NCBI GenBank assembly: GCA_963975425.1
Contig: CAXBGS010000001.1
Coordinates: 1,240,001-1,304,000, forward strand
DNA: 64,000 bases
DNA from: CAXBGS01 sp963975425
Lineage (GTDB): Bacteria; Planctomycetota; Planctomycetia; Pirellulales; Pirellulaceae
Direction: 5' to 3'
This document shows positions 1-8,953 of this stretch, in pieces; positions within the stretch are counted from its first letter, which is position 1; each line of letters starts with the position of its first letter. Below the pieces are notes generated by a model. The model was given only the letters and a program-made list of their open reading frames with translations, had not been told where the DNA came from and did no database searches. A program made the translations under genes and the position numbers.

Positions 1-1284
1 TGAGTGTAGCGTTAGTGAATCGCCAGTGGTGGCGTCCACGGCGATGTCGAGTCCATCAAGGAAATTGGATATCGCGGCATCACTTCCCGGGCTCCCTTGG
101 CCGTCGTCGCTAACGACGAAATGAATGTCTTCACTGCGCCCAAGAACATCGTAGTGCTGTCGGGCGATTTCAAATTCACTCCTTGCGCGCTTGACCGGTG
201 GCGTTCGTATCGTTCCGGGTGCGGCGGAGGCTCGTTGTTCGCTCGTCGCCTTTGGCGGTCCGTCGATTTCGGGGGCTCGGCACGCTTCGATCGTCAGGTT
301 GCGTGGCGCGATCAGTCCGGCAATTTCCGCATCGCCGAACTCGGTCAATAGCCCCCACACATTGCGATAGATCGGTTCGGCCCAAATGTCGTCTCGGCGA
401 TCAAAGTATCCGCAGACCAGCGTTGATTCGATTCGTGGGTCGATCGCCGCGCTGTACATTGCAAGCAGTCCACCTTCGCCGATGCCCATCACTCCAATCC
501 GGCGATTTTCGGAACTTGTGTCACGATGGGCGAATTGGTCGATTGCGCCGAGCACCTTTTGGACTTCGTATCCAATGATATGTCGGCCGACCTGGAATGA
601 AGTTCGATAGACGAACTCGCGATGCGGTTGGTTTGTGAAACGAACATCGGGGTGACCCGAAAAATCGGCTTCCCGATTGATCAATCGTGGGACCAGGACT
701 TCACAACCTAGCCGGACGAGATGCAAAAGGACTTGCGAGTTTTTATCCTGTTCGCGATCACCGGTCAGGCCGACAAACGTTTCAGGCGACCATGCCGCAT
801 CGGGAATCGCGATAACGTGAGCAACCGTTTCTCGGTCAAGCGGACGCAGCAAAATGCCTTCGCCGGTGACCCCGCCCAGCACGGGCCACTGAACACAAAA
901 GGCTTCGCACGTTTTCGACTTGGCAATGGATCGACCATGCGAGTCGCCCTGGGCGAGACTGATTTGTAAGTGGAATCCGTCTGCCGTTTCGCGGGGATCG
1001 CTCACACCGATGATCCGAGAAAATCTCTGTCGGCTGGGCTCGATTTGTTTTTGGTAGGCGGCGACCGATGAGTAGTCTCGCTGCCGTTTCTGTCGACGCG
1101 AGGCCGCCAGTTCGATTTCTCTTGTCGCAAATTGGTTGATCCCACGAACCATCCACTCGTCCATTGGTTCATTCAAAACCAGCGGCTTTGTACCGGCGAT
1201 GGCTTGAACGGGCTGCGCGTTCGCGGCGGCGCAACAGGCGACAATCAGGGTGAATGAGAAGATTGATTTGACGGGAAAGCTCAT
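1..1284 (-). CDS. exported alpha/beta-hydrolase-like protein, 3' end outside window
   Basis: The minus-strand frame is open from an ATG at 1284 to the window edge (428 codons), so the C-terminus is missing. The product starts with a signal peptide (MSFPVKSIFSFTLIVACCAAANA). It continues into a region typical of large planctomycetal hydrolase-fold proteins related to acetyl-xylan esterase and dienelactone hydrolase: a strand followed by GVMGIGEGG, which sits where the nucleophile elbow G-x-S-x-G would be, then AMYSAAIDPRI and later GLIAPRNLTIEA. The elbow shows Glu instead of Ser, so ordinary Ser-hydrolase chemistry is doubtful, or the domain is structural. It begins 150 bp downstream of the lipA stop on the same strand. 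The fold assignment comes from motif reading only; substrate unknown. Confidence 0.7.
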   Translation of the reverse strand, partial: MSFPVKSIFSFTLIVACCAAANAQPVQAIAGTKPLVLNEPMDEWMVRGINQFATREIELAASRRQKRQRDYSSVAAYQKQIEPSRQRFSRIIGVSDPRETADGFHLQISLAQGDSHGRSIAKSKTCEAFCVQWPVLGGVTGEGILLRPLDRETVAHVIAIPDAAWSPETFVGLTGDREQDKNSQVLLHLVRLGCEVLVPRLINREADFSGHPDVRFTNQPHREFVYRTSFQVGRHIIGYEVQKVLGAIDQFAHRDTSSENRRIGVMGIGEGGLLAMYSAAIDPRIESTLVCGYFDRRDDIWAEPIYRNVWGLLTEFGDAEIAGLIAPRNLTIEACRAPEIDGPPKATSEQRASAAPGTIRTPPVKRARSEFEIARQHYDVLGRSEDIHFVVSDDGQGSPGSDAAISNFLDGLDIAVDATTGDSLTLHS

Positions 1285-1434
1285 CCGATTTCCGCGATCT
1301 GGACTAAGAATTCAAATCAGGTGTTGTGCAATCGCTCTGTTGCGCGTGCAATCGTATTCTCGTCAAATGTTAGCAGGGGCTGATCGTGATATCAGCTGAC
1401 TTGGTGGGAATGTCTGGCGAACGGCGCTACGGTC

Positions 1435-2352
1435 TCAGCCATCTTCGGCCATATCTCTCGCATGGTAACTGCTGCGAACAAAAGGTCCGCTGGCGACTTT
1501 CTTGAAACCCATATCCTTCGCGATATCTGCCAGTTCATCGAATTCTTCTGGCGGAACATAGCGGACGACCGGCAGGTACTTCTCACCCGGTTGCAGGTAT
1601 TGGCCCAAGGTCAGAAAGTCGACATCGTACTCTCGCAGGTCTGCGAGCGCTTCCAGCAATTCACCGCGTTGTTCGCCCAGCCCCAGCATCAGTCCGCTTT
1701 TGGTTTTAACGCGAGGGTCGTATTCCTTTACTTTCTTCATCATGCGCAGTGTCCAGCGGTAATCGCTTTTCGGCCCACGCACGCGTCGGTACAGTCGCGG
1801 AACGGTTTCCATATTGTGATTGAAAACGTTCGGAAAAGCCTCGATCACGCGTGCCAGTGAGTCTTTGCAGTGGACGAAATCGGGGGTCAAGACTTCCGTG
1901 CTGGCACCGGTTTTCTCGCGTACCGCGACCACGCACCGATAGAAGTGATCCGCCCCGCCGTCGGCCAGATCGTCGCGGGTCACGCTGGTGATGACCACAT
2001 GTTTCAGTCCCAGCCGTTCCGCGGCCTCGGCAACCCGTTCGGGCTCGTCGCTTTCGGGCAGTTCCGGCGGTCGTCCGCGATGCACAGCACAAAATCCGCA
2101 GGGCCGCGTGCAGACGTTACCCAGGATCATGAATGTTGCCGTTTGCTGGCTGTAACATTCCATGCGGTTGGGGCACTTTGCATTTTCGCAAACCGTTTCC
2201 AGACGCAACTCGTCCAACAGCACATCGGTCATGTGGTTGGCGTTGCTCTTTGGGATCGGGCGTTTCAACCAACGCGGCAATCGTCCGCTGCCACTGACAG
2301 CGGCTCCGGCGGGGATTTCGGGATCAGCGACGACGGGCAGACGGAATGCCAT
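1435..2352 (-). CDS. lipA: lipoyl synthase LipA
   Basis: Radical-SAM enzyme that inserts two sulfurs into protein-bound octanoyl groups to make lipoyl cofactor for pyruvate and 2-oxoglutarate dehydrogenases and the glycine cleavage H protein. The 305-residue product has both iron-sulfur cluster motifs: the auxiliary cluster cysteines C55, C60, C66 (CENAKCPNRMEC) and the radical-SAM CxxxCxxC at C81, C85, C88 (CTRPCGFC). It ends with RSSYHA (293-298), whose serine ligates the auxiliary cluster in characterised LipA. Length is normal for the family. The start ATG is at 2352. The gene is divergent from smpB, with about 125 bp between the two starts. No lipB is visible beside it. Identification is secure. 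Confidence 0.97.
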   Translation of the reverse strand: MAFRLPVVADPEIPAGAAVSGSGRLPRWLKRPIPKSNANHMTDVLLDELRLETVCENAKCPNRMECYSQQTATFMILGNVCTRPCGFCAVHRGRPPELPESDEPERVAEAAERLGLKHVVITSVTRDDLADGGADHFYRCVVAVREKTGASTEVLTPDFVHCKDSLARVIEAFPNVFNHNMETVPRLYRRVRGPKSDYRWTLRMMKKVKEYDPRVKTKSGLMLGLGEQRGELLEALADLREYDVDFLTLGQYLQPGEKYLPVVRYVPPEEFDELADIAKDMGFKKVASGPFVRSSYHARDMAEDG

Positions 2353-2477
2353 GGACGAAAATTCTCACGAGATTTCAGCGAACCAAAACGGGGTCAACCA
2401 CGCATTGTAGTGGACCACCAATTCTGGACCACTCCGGCTGCGCGTTTCGGCCCCGTCCGGGTACAATCCGAACCCTT

Positions 2478-2993
2478 ATGGGAAAAAAGAAAAACAGCAG
2501 TTCTGGCGGCAAGAAAGCGACCGGCGGCAAAAAGGCCTCCAGTGGCCTGACGATGGTCAGCGAAAACCGCAAGGCAAAACACCGATACGAGATCCTGGAC
2601 AGCGTCGAATGCGGCATGATGCTGATGGGCAGCGAAGTGAAATCGATGCGTGACGGCAAGCTGTCACTCGATGAGGCCCATATTCGCGTCAAAAACAACG
2701 AGCTGTGGCTGTTCGGCGCAGATATTGGTCATTACGCCAATGCCGGGATGTGGAACCACGATCCACGTCGTCCTCGCAAATTGCTGGTGCACGCGCGCGA
2801 GTTCGAAAAATTCGCCGGGCGGGCACACGAACGAGGCCTCACGTTGATCCCGCTGCGGGTCTATTTCAATGATCGGGGGATCGCCAAGTGTGTGATGGGA
2901 CTGGTCAAAGGTAAGAAGCTGCACGACAAGCGCGAGTCGATCAAGAAACGTGACACCGACCGTGGTTTGCAACGAGCGATGAGACGAAGGTAA
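2478..2993 (+). CDS. smpB: SsrA-binding protein SmpB
   Basis: Binds tmRNA and brings it to stalled ribosomes for trans-translation. The 171-residue product carries the SmpB core: ENRKAKHRYEILDSVECG, GSEVKSMRDGK, EAHIRVKNNELWLFG, PRRPRKLLVHAREF and the basic tail KGKKLHDKRESIKKRD, which occupies the decoding centre in known SmpB. The start was placed at the ATG at 2478; the open frame extends back to 2346 but that part overlaps the divergent lipA start and has no family similarity. A Lys/Ser/Gly-rich N-terminal extension (about 24 residues) precedes the conserved core, so an internal ATG at the TMVSENR position is an alternative start. The ABC ATPase gene follows after 10 bp. No tmRNA gene was recognised here. 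Confidence 0.95.
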   Translation: MGKKKNSSSGGKKATGGKKASSGLTMVSENRKAKHRYEILDSVECGMMLMGSEVKSMRDGKLSLDEAHIRVKNNELWLFGADIGHYANAGMWNHDPRRPRKLLVHAREFEKFAGRAHERGLTLIPLRVYFNDRGIAKCVMGLVKGKKLHDKRESIKKRDTDRGLQRAMRRR

Positions 2994-3003
2994 AGAAACA
3001 AGA

Positions 3004-3690
3004 ATGACGTTAGTAATTCAAGATCTAGTCAAATCGTTTGATCAACCCGGCGGTGGCAAACTGACCGTGCTGGATATACCACGGTTCGAAATCGGCGAGT
3101 CAGAACAGGTCGCATTGATCGGTCAAAGCGGCGGCGGCAAAACAACATTGTTGCATTTGATCGCCGGACTGCTGACCCCCGATTCGGGATCGATTCGGGT
3201 CGCGGGAACGGAATTGACGCGGCTAAGCGAACAGGGCCGCGATCGGTTTCGTGCGTCGGCCGTTGGGTATGTTTTTCAAACGTTCAATCTGTTGCCAGCG
3301 TTCACGGCTTTAGAAAACGTTCGGTTGGGAATGACATTTGGACACGGGCGACATGACCCCGTTCGCGCCAAGGAATTGCTCGGACGCGTCGGGTTAGCCG
3401 ATCGCGCCAACTACCGTCCGGCCCAGCTGTCGGTCGGACAACAACAGCGTGTCGCGATCGCCCGCGCGCTGGCCGGCAAACCCAAGTTGCTGCTTGCCGA
3501 CGAACCAACCGCAAACGTTGACCCGGTTAGCGCCGAAAGCGTCCTTGACCTGATACTTGATTCTTGTCGCGATGAAGGGATCGCCTTGTTGATGGTCACG
3601 CACAGCATGGAAATCGCGGACAAGTTCGCTCGCGTGGATCGTCTTGACGAGATCAATCGCGCGTTCAGTGGTACGGCAGCGTCTTCCTAA
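3004..3690 (+). CDS. ABC transporter ATP-binding protein (LolD/MacB type)
   Basis: ATPase subunit of an FtsX-type ABC transporter. Motifs in 228 residues: Walker A GQSGGGKTT (40-48), Q-loop around FQTFNLL (91-97), signature LSVGQQQRVAIARAL (142-156), Walker B LLLADEP (162-168) and H-loop His200. It lies 10 bp after smpB and 58 bp before a permease with an MacB-like periplasmic domain, so the two form one transporter. The LolD/MacB subfamily handles lipoproteins, peptides or macrolides, or acts in mechanotransmission. The substrate cannot be read from the sequence. Confidence 0.93.
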   Translation: MTLVIQDLVKSFDQPGGGKLTVLDIPRFEIGESEQVALIGQSGGGKTTLLHLIAGLLTPDSGSIRVAGTELTRLSEQGRDRFRASAVGYVFQTFNLLPAFTALENVRLGMTFGHGRHDPVRAKELLGRVGLADRANYRPAQLSVGQQQRVAIARALAGKPKLLLADEPTANVDPVSAESVLDLILDSCRDEGIALLMVTHSMEIADKFARVDRLDEINRAFSGTAASS

Positions 3691-3748
3691 CCGGATGCTG
3701 CTTTTATTCGTTGTTGCTTTCTACCTGTAACCTTTCACACCGCCGACT

Positions 3749-5113
3749 ATGTCATTACTGCAAATCGCTTGGCGAAACTTTTGTCATCGTTCGCTTTCCA
3801 GCGCGCTGACGACGTTTTCGCTTGCACTCGGCGTCGCATTGGTCGTGCTGGTCTTGTCGATCTTTGGCATCATCAGCGAAGCGTTTTCGAGCAACGCGCA
3901 AGTCGGGTACAACCTGGTCGTCGGTCCAAAAGGCAGCGCGCTGCAGTTAACCCTGAACAGCGTTTATTATCTGAGCCAACCGATCGAGAATTTGCCTTAT
4001 ACGGAATACATGGAATTCTTCGACGCCGAACAACGTGCCGAGATGGTCGCGCGGTATGGCGGTGATCCCGCACTGGGCAAAGAAGATGGCAAGTACGCGG
4101 CGTTTGTCACCGGCGGATACGCAATTCCGTTGGCGCTGGGGGACTACTTCGGCGAGTTTCGCGTCGTGGGGACCACACCCGATTTTTTCGAGAAACTACG
4201 TCATGGTCCCGATCTGGATAGGCCTTTTGATTTCGAAGACGGTCGTGCCTTTCACGAATACAGTGACGAGAACCAATTCTTCGAAGCCGTGCTTGGCTCG
4301 CGAGTGGCCAAGCATAATCAATTGTCCGTTGGCGACGAGTTCTTTCCGACCCACGGCGATCCGGAAGGCAAAGGACACGGTCAAGGCTTTCGAGTGGTCG
4401 GCATCATGGAGCCTACCGGAACACCGAACGATCGAGCCGCGTTCGTCAACCTGGAAGGTTTCTATTTGCTAGAAAACCATGCCAAACCATTGGTCGGTGA
4501 CGAAGTGATCCAGCCGCCAACCGAGAGTGTGTCGGGTGATTCAGGTATCCAGCCGCTTTCGATTCCGCAGCGTGAAGTCACGTCGATTCTGGTCCGCAAC
4601 GGATCGCCGTTCATGGCGATTCCGATGGAGAATATGGTCAACGAGAGTTTACGTGCGCAAGCTGCCGCGCCGGTTGGCGAGATATCGCGCTTGATGGACG
4701 CCATTGTTGGCCCACTGATGCAAGCGTTGTTGATCATCACGCTGATCACGTGTGTCGTGGCCGCCGTCGGGATTCTGGTTGCGATCTATAATTCGATGAA
4801 TGATCGTCGCCGCGACATCGCGGTCATGCGAGCGTTGGGCGCCCGGCGGGAAACGGTCACGATGGTGATTTTGGGTGAGAGCCTGTTGATCGCGATCATT
4901 GGCGGATTGCTAGGTTGGTTCTTAGCACATGCCGCCATTTGGGCCTACAGCGGACGAATCGAAGACCAAACTGGTGTGCAGGTCGGGATTCTGACAACCA
5001 GTGCGTACGAAATCTATATCTTGCCATTGGTGCTGTCGTTGGCACTGTTAGCCGGATTTCTTCCTGCGGCTTCGGCGTATCGCACCGATGTTGGTTCGAA
5101 CTTAGCGGCATAG
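3749..5113 (+). CDS. FtsX-like ABC transporter permease
   Basis: Inner-membrane partner of the preceding ATPase, 454 residues. The N-terminus (WRNFCHRSLSSALTTFSLAL) leads into one membrane helix at about 15-42. A large extracytoplasmic MacB-PCD-like domain follows to about residue 315. Three C-terminal helices (about 325-350, 372-395, 420-440) form the FtsX domain, with the typical cytoplasmic loop NDRRRDIAVMRALGARRETV. The 4-TM topology matches MacB/LolC-type permeases. The next gene starts one base after the stop, so the oxidoreductase is probably co-transcribed. Substrate unknown. Confidence 0.9.
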   Translation: MSLLQIAWRNFCHRSLSSALTTFSLALGVALVVLVLSIFGIISEAFSSNAQVGYNLVVGPKGSALQLTLNSVYYLSQPIENLPYTEYMEFFDAEQRAEMVARYGGDPALGKEDGKYAAFVTGGYAIPLALGDYFGEFRVVGTTPDFFEKLRHGPDLDRPFDFEDGRAFHEYSDENQFFEAVLGSRVAKHNQLSVGDEFFPTHGDPEGKGHGQGFRVVGIMEPTGTPNDRAAFVNLEGFYLLENHAKPLVGDEVIQPPTESVSGDSGIQPLSIPQREVTSILVRNGSPFMAIPMENMVNESLRAQAAAPVGEISRLMDAIVGPLMQALLIITLITCVVAAVGILVAIYNSMNDRRRDIAVMRALGARRETVTMVILGESLLIAIIGGLLGWFLAHAAIWAYSGRIEDQTGVQVGILTTSAYEIYILPLVLSLALLAGFLPAASAYRTDVGSNLAA

Positions 5114-5114
5114 C

Positions 5115-6266
5115 ATGAAAAAGTTTACCGCTGCTGTTGTCGGAACTGGATTCATCGGTCCCGTTCATGTCGAAGGGCTCAGACGCGCCGGTGTCAACGT
5201 CAGTGGCATCCTCGGTTCCTCGCCTGAGAAATCCACGGCATCGGCGGAATCGCTGGACCTGCCCACCGGTTACGCGTCACTAGACGATTTGCTGCGTGAT
5301 CGCGATGTCGATGTGGTGCATATCACTTCGCCGAATCGATTTCATTTCGATCAAGTTTGCCAGGTGATTGCGGCGGGCAAGCACGTGTTATGTGAAAAGC
5401 CGCTTGCGATGAATGCCACGCAGTCCCGTGAATTGGTTCGCCTAGCCACGACCGCCGGTGTCGCGGCAGCAGTCAATTACAACATCCGCTATTACCCGTT
5501 GTGCATCGAAGCGGCTAGCCGAGTTCGCAGCGGCACCGTCGGTGATTTGTTTCACGTCACCGGCAGCTATTCCCAGGATTGGTTGTTTCATCCGACCGAT
5601 TTCAACTGGCGCGTCGTGGCCGATGACGGCGGCGAACTGCGCGCGGTCGCGGATATTGGCACGCACTGGCTAGACCTTGTTCAACATGTCACCTCTCGGA
5701 AAGTCAGTGCAGTGTGTGCGGACCTGTCGACCGTGTATCCGCAACGGCATCGGCCCGTCGGCGGCGCGCAGACTTACAGTGGCCATCGGAATGAGTCGCG
5801 GGACTCCGAATCGATTGATGTCACAACAGAAGACTATGGCTGCGTGATGCTGCGGTTCGATGACGGATCGCGAGGCGTGATGTGGGTATCTCAAGTCACG
5901 GCCGGTCGAAAGAACTGTTTGCGTTTCGAATTGGCTGGATCCGCAGAATCCCTTTCCTGGAATAGCGAGTCGCCCAATGAATTGTGGGTCGGCCACCGTG
6001 ATAAACCTAATGAGACCTTGATTCGCGATCCCGGATTGATTGATCCGCTTGCCGCCGCATTCACCAGCTATCCGGGTGGTCACAACGAAGGTTTCGGTGA
6101 CACATTCAAGCAACTGTTTCGCGACTTCTATGGCTCGATCGAGGACGGCGGTTTTAGGACCAAGCCGAGCTATCCTACTTTTCATGACGGGCATCACGAG
6201 ATTTTGGTGTGCGAAGCGATTCTAGAAAGTCATCGCACGCAGCGTTGGGTCTCGGTCGCGCTATAG
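5115..6266 (+). CDS. Gfo/Idh/MocA family oxidoreductase
   Basis: NAD(P)-dependent sugar-type oxidoreductase, 383 residues. The N-terminal Rossmann fold has GTGFIGPVH (10-18). The family's EKP motif appears in HVLCEKPLAMNA, where the lysine is the usual catalytic/nicotinamide contact. The C-terminal dimerisation/substrate domain contains DIGTHWLDL, equivalent to the conserved D-x-x-x-H of the family. There is no signal peptide, so it is cytoplasmic. It follows the permease stop by one base. Its 3' end overlaps the convergent lipid-cassette gene by about 92 bp (6175-6266). Substrate unknown; sugars, inositols or similar are typical. Confidence 0.92.
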   Translation: MKKFTAAVVGTGFIGPVHVEGLRRAGVNVSGILGSSPEKSTASAESLDLPTGYASLDDLLRDRDVDVVHITSPNRFHFDQVCQVIAAGKHVLCEKPLAMNATQSRELVRLATTAGVAAAVNYNIRYYPLCIEAASRVRSGTVGDLFHVTGSYSQDWLFHPTDFNWRVVADDGGELRAVADIGTHWLDLVQHVTSRKVSAVCADLSTVYPQRHRPVGGAQTYSGHRNESRDSESIDVTTEDYGCVMLRFDDGSRGVMWVSQVTAGRKNCLRFELAGSAESLSWNSESPNELWVGHRDKPNETLIRDPGLIDPLAAAFTSYPGGHNEGFGDTFKQLFRDFYGSIEDGGFRTKPSYPTFHDGHHEILVCEAILESHRTQRWVSVAL

Positions 6267-8157
6267 TACCGAAAGTCGTATTGTCGGGCCGGCGCGTCGA
6301 GTTTGACCATACCACGATCTCTTGGAATAGTACCACCAAGTAGAACGCCAGGTGGGTGGCGATCAGCCAGCCGTATTGTTCTCGCATCGAGGGGACCAGC
6401 GACATCGACGCGATGCCGAGCAGCGCGCCCAGAATCATCGGGTGCGGGATCATGTTGTACGGCCAACGCGTCGCGCGCTGGGGTGTGTCGAATCCCAGTT
6501 CCGTTGAAAAGTACGTGCGGTTCACTCCCAAGACCGACGTCGCGTAAGTTGCCAACGCAAACCCCGTCACGACGCAGGCAAGGGACAGCCATTGTCCGCC
6601 AAAGTTGGCCGCATAGATGCCGAATAATGACGTCATTGAAACGGCTTTGAAAAACACAGCGTCGCGCCGAAAGGTTCCAAAAGATACTTGAGTCGGTTCG
6701 CGAATGGTTCCGAGATAGATCAGGTAGTGAACAAAGCTGGTTGCCAGCAAGAACCAAGTCAGGCTTTGCAGAGCCATTCCGATGGTGGCCATCGATGCAA
6801 CGTAAGCCAAGTTGGTCCATCCAACGTAGTGGACGGCCGATTCGAAAATCTTGGTCCAGCCCAACACCCAGCCAGCTTTCAGTCTTGCAAGGCGACTGTC
6901 CGGAGCGATGGTATTTAGAAAAAGATTGCGGGCACGAATGTCATAGTTGGTCGTCCAGTCGGCCAGCATTTTTCCATAGAAGGGCAGGGCGGTCGGATAC
7001 GCGACGAAGTGCAGCTTTAAATTCACTCGCGGTTCTTGCTGAGCCGCAAAGACGTCTCGCGTGATGTAGTGCAGTTCACGATTGAAATCGAATGCGACCG
7101 CATCGCCGTCTTCCAAGCGAAAACCGTGTGGTTTCTCGTAATCGGTTCCCATCATAGGGAAATGTGTGGTCACTTCAGCGTTGGGGCTGGCCGCCAACAT
7201 GCATCGATAAAGACGAGCGCCGGGAAAGACGGCCCACGGACCGTCGACATGCCCCCTATAGAAAACCGTGTCGGAACTGCGCTGTTTGGGAGGCCCCGTC
7301 ACATAAAGTTCATTCATGCCCAGAACAGGTTCGACTGTGTATCCCGTCCCGTGAAAACGGCGAATCATTGAAATTAACGTCGGGTCATGGCTAAGCCGCT
7401 CGAATGCATCGCCCGCAGCGTCGTCCAGATCCGATTGCCACCAATGCGTGCTTTGCTCGACGGTCGGATGCTTTTCACGGACCCAGTCGCGAATCGACTT
7501 CAGGTCTTGTTTCGGATCCGGCGCGGTCAGCTTGGTTGCCAGGACCGCATCCCGAGCGACGAACAAACGCAGCGGTGATTGCTTTGGTCGACTAGCGATG
7601 ACCAGCAATACGGGAAGTAACAGCAATGTGTGTTCGGCAAACCGTTTGAATCGTTGATCGGTTTGAATGTAAGTGCTTTGCAGAGTGGCTTCGCCGGCGA
7701 CAAGATGAGCGGTTTCTTGCCCGACATAGCCAAGTACCAGGGTGACCAATGCAATCCACCAAACGGGATTCCAAATCATCACACCCGCGACCATGGCTGC
7801 GACCACGATTGTCGTCACGAACCAGACTCGTTTGGGAACCAACGGCCACAGTGCAGCCATATAGATCGCGGCAACGGCGGTCATCGCCAACGGATTGATC
7901 CGTCCTAGCAGGCCCAGAAATCCGACCAATCCCATCGGAGTCGTGATCACGTGCAACGCCACGTTGATCGGCCGGCGATGACATTTCAGAAAGTCACGGC
8001 ACGTTCGAACCCACATCGAATGACGCATTTTTGCGCGTCCCATCTCTGACGCGCGTTCCATCCCTGATGCGCGTCCCATCCCTGAGGCTCGGGGCATCGA
8101 TGCCGTCGAAGCAGAAGGGCGTAGCACGTCGGCGGATGTGCTTAGATCAGTGGCCAT
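6175..8157 (-). CDS. multidomain membrane protein: Mpo1/DUF962-like + jelly-roll-like + PEMT-like
   Basis: Fourth gene of the lipid cassette, about 660 residues from the ATG at 8157, which overlaps the btaB end by 11 bp; the frame is open back to 8208. Residues ~15-40 are a hexapeptide repeat (MxRAS-like) encoded by an 18-bp tandem repeat. Next comes a multi-helix membrane region with CHRRPINVALHVITTPMG and GYVGQETAHLVAGEA, resembling DUF962/Mpo1, whose conserved histidines bind iron. A soluble middle part has YRGHVDGPW (H-x-D), a later RELHYI and EPRVNLKLHF, reminiscent of a Fe(II)/2OG jelly roll. The C-terminal helices include GVNRTYFSTELGFDTPQ, WPYNMIPHPMILG and FQEI, similar to phosphatidylethanolamine N-methyltransferase. 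Domain calls are by eye and the combination is new to me. The 3' end overlaps the convergent oxidoreductase gene by 92 bp. Confidence 0.75.
   Translation of the reverse strand: MATDLSTSADVLRPSASTASMPRASGMGRASGMERASEMGRAKMRHSMWVRTCRDFLKCHRRPINVALHVITTPMGLVGFLGLLGRINPLAMTAVAAIYMAALWPLVPKRVWFVTTIVVAAMVAGVMIWNPVWWIALVTLVLGYVGQETAHLVAGEATLQSTYIQTDQRFKRFAEHTLLLLPVLLVIASRPKQSPLRLFVARDAVLATKLTAPDPKQDLKSIRDWVREKHPTVEQSTHWWQSDLDDAAGDAFERLSHDPTLISMIRRFHGTGYTVEPVLGMNELYVTGPPKQRSSDTVFYRGHVDGPWAVFPGARLYRCMLAASPNAEVTTHFPMMGTDYEKPHGFRLEDGDAVAFDFNRELHYITRDVFAAQQEPRVNLKLHFVAYPTALPFYGKMLADWTTNYDIRARNLFLNTIAPDSRLARLKAGWVLGWTKIFESAVHYVGWTNLAYVASMATIGMALQSLTWFLLATSFVHYLIYLGTIREPTQVSFGTFRRDAVFFKAVSMTSLFGIYAANFGGQWLSLACVVTGFALATYATSVLGVNRTYFSTELGFDTPQRATRWPYNMIPHPMILGALLGIASMSLVPSMREQYGWLIATHLAFYLVVLFQEIVVWSNSTRRPDNTTFGTIARPRPNAACDDFLESLRTPKSRDARHEK
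8033..8104. repeat. 18-bp tandem repeat, about 4 units
   Basis: Units GCGCGTCCCATCTCTGAC (8033-8050), GCGCGTTCCATCCCTGAT (8051-8068) and GCGCGTCCCATCCCTGAG (8069-8086) are near-identical. A degenerate fourth unit follows at 8087-8104. On the minus strand they encode a hexapeptide repeat at the N-terminus of the multidomain membrane protein. The copy number could vary without breaking the frame. Confidence 0.85.
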
Positions 8158-8953
8158 GCGAACTGTCTTCGTGGGAACCATGATCGCCGGCGAGTTTGCG
8201 TCCAACAAACGAATAGTACGGCGCTTTGATCAGCGGCATGTAGGGAACCTTTCCAAGTCGTTCCTGAAAGTGGATCGGCTGAAATCGTCGATGCAACAGG
8301 CTGGCGTGATCACCGCTTAAATAAACATTGTCCGCGGCGAACCAGTGAGACCAAAACGCGCGCCGTAACCAGCCATGTTGCCGATGGCCCTCGGCCGCAT
8401 ACTTTCGTGAGACGTAAAAATCCGTGACGGCGATGATCCCGCCGGGTTTAAGCATTTGTTCTGCGCGCCGAATCGCTTCGAACCAGTCCGGAATCATCGT
8501 TAGCGAATACGAGAACGTGACGACGTCCGCGGTGCCGTTTCCCGTTGTGAATTGTGTCGCGTCGGCCAAGTGGGTTTGCACATTGTCCATTCCCATCGCT
8601 TGTGTGCGGTCGTTTGCAACGGACAACAGCGATGGCGAGAGATCGACCAGATGAATTTCGCCAAGTTCCGCAGCACGCTCGCTCGCGTGTTTTACGTTTT
8701 CGCCTGTGCCTGCACCCATATCGACCCAAACATCGCCACTTTGAAACTCTAGCGACTGAATCAATTCGCGACGCCCGTGCAACATCCGCGCGCGGAACGC
8801 TTCGTAGTCGTCAGCTTGCGCCCCATAAAAACTCTCTAGTCGTTCTTGGTGGGTGTTGCCTCGAACAGGGTGTGCAAGCAAGTGCCATAAGACGCGCAAG
8901 TCACTGCGCCATGAACTCGCCGCGGCCGTCGATGGATCGATCGCCTTACTCAT
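8147..8953 (-). CDS. btaB: BtaB-like SAM-dependent N-methyltransferase of betaine lipid synthesis
   Basis: Class I methyltransferase of 268 residues. Motif I is VDMGAGTGEN (77-86), the acidic residue after beta2 is in IHLVDLSPSLL, and later strands read HLADATQF and VVTFSYSLTMIPDW, followed by MLKPGGIIAVTDFY. In characterised systems BtaB trimethylates diacylglyceryl-homoserine to the betaine lipid DGTS. The assignment rests on family resemblance plus context: its start overlaps the btaA stop by 4 bp (8950-8953), the classic btaA-btaB order. The C-terminus is His-rich (GDHGSHEDSSHGH). It probably acts at the cytoplasmic face of the membrane. Confidence 0.85.
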   Translation of the reverse strand: MSKAIDPSTAAASSWRSDLRVLWHLLAHPVRGNTHQERLESFYGAQADDYEAFRARMLHGRRELIQSLEFQSGDVWVDMGAGTGENVKHASERAAELGEIHLVDLSPSLLSVANDRTQAMGMDNVQTHLADATQFTTGNGTADVVTFSYSLTMIPDWFEAIRRAEQMLKPGGIIAVTDFYVSRKYAAEGHRQHGWLRRAFWSHWFAADNVYLSGDHASLLHRRFQPIHFQERLGKVPYMPLIKAPYYSFVGRKLAGDHGSHEDSSHGH

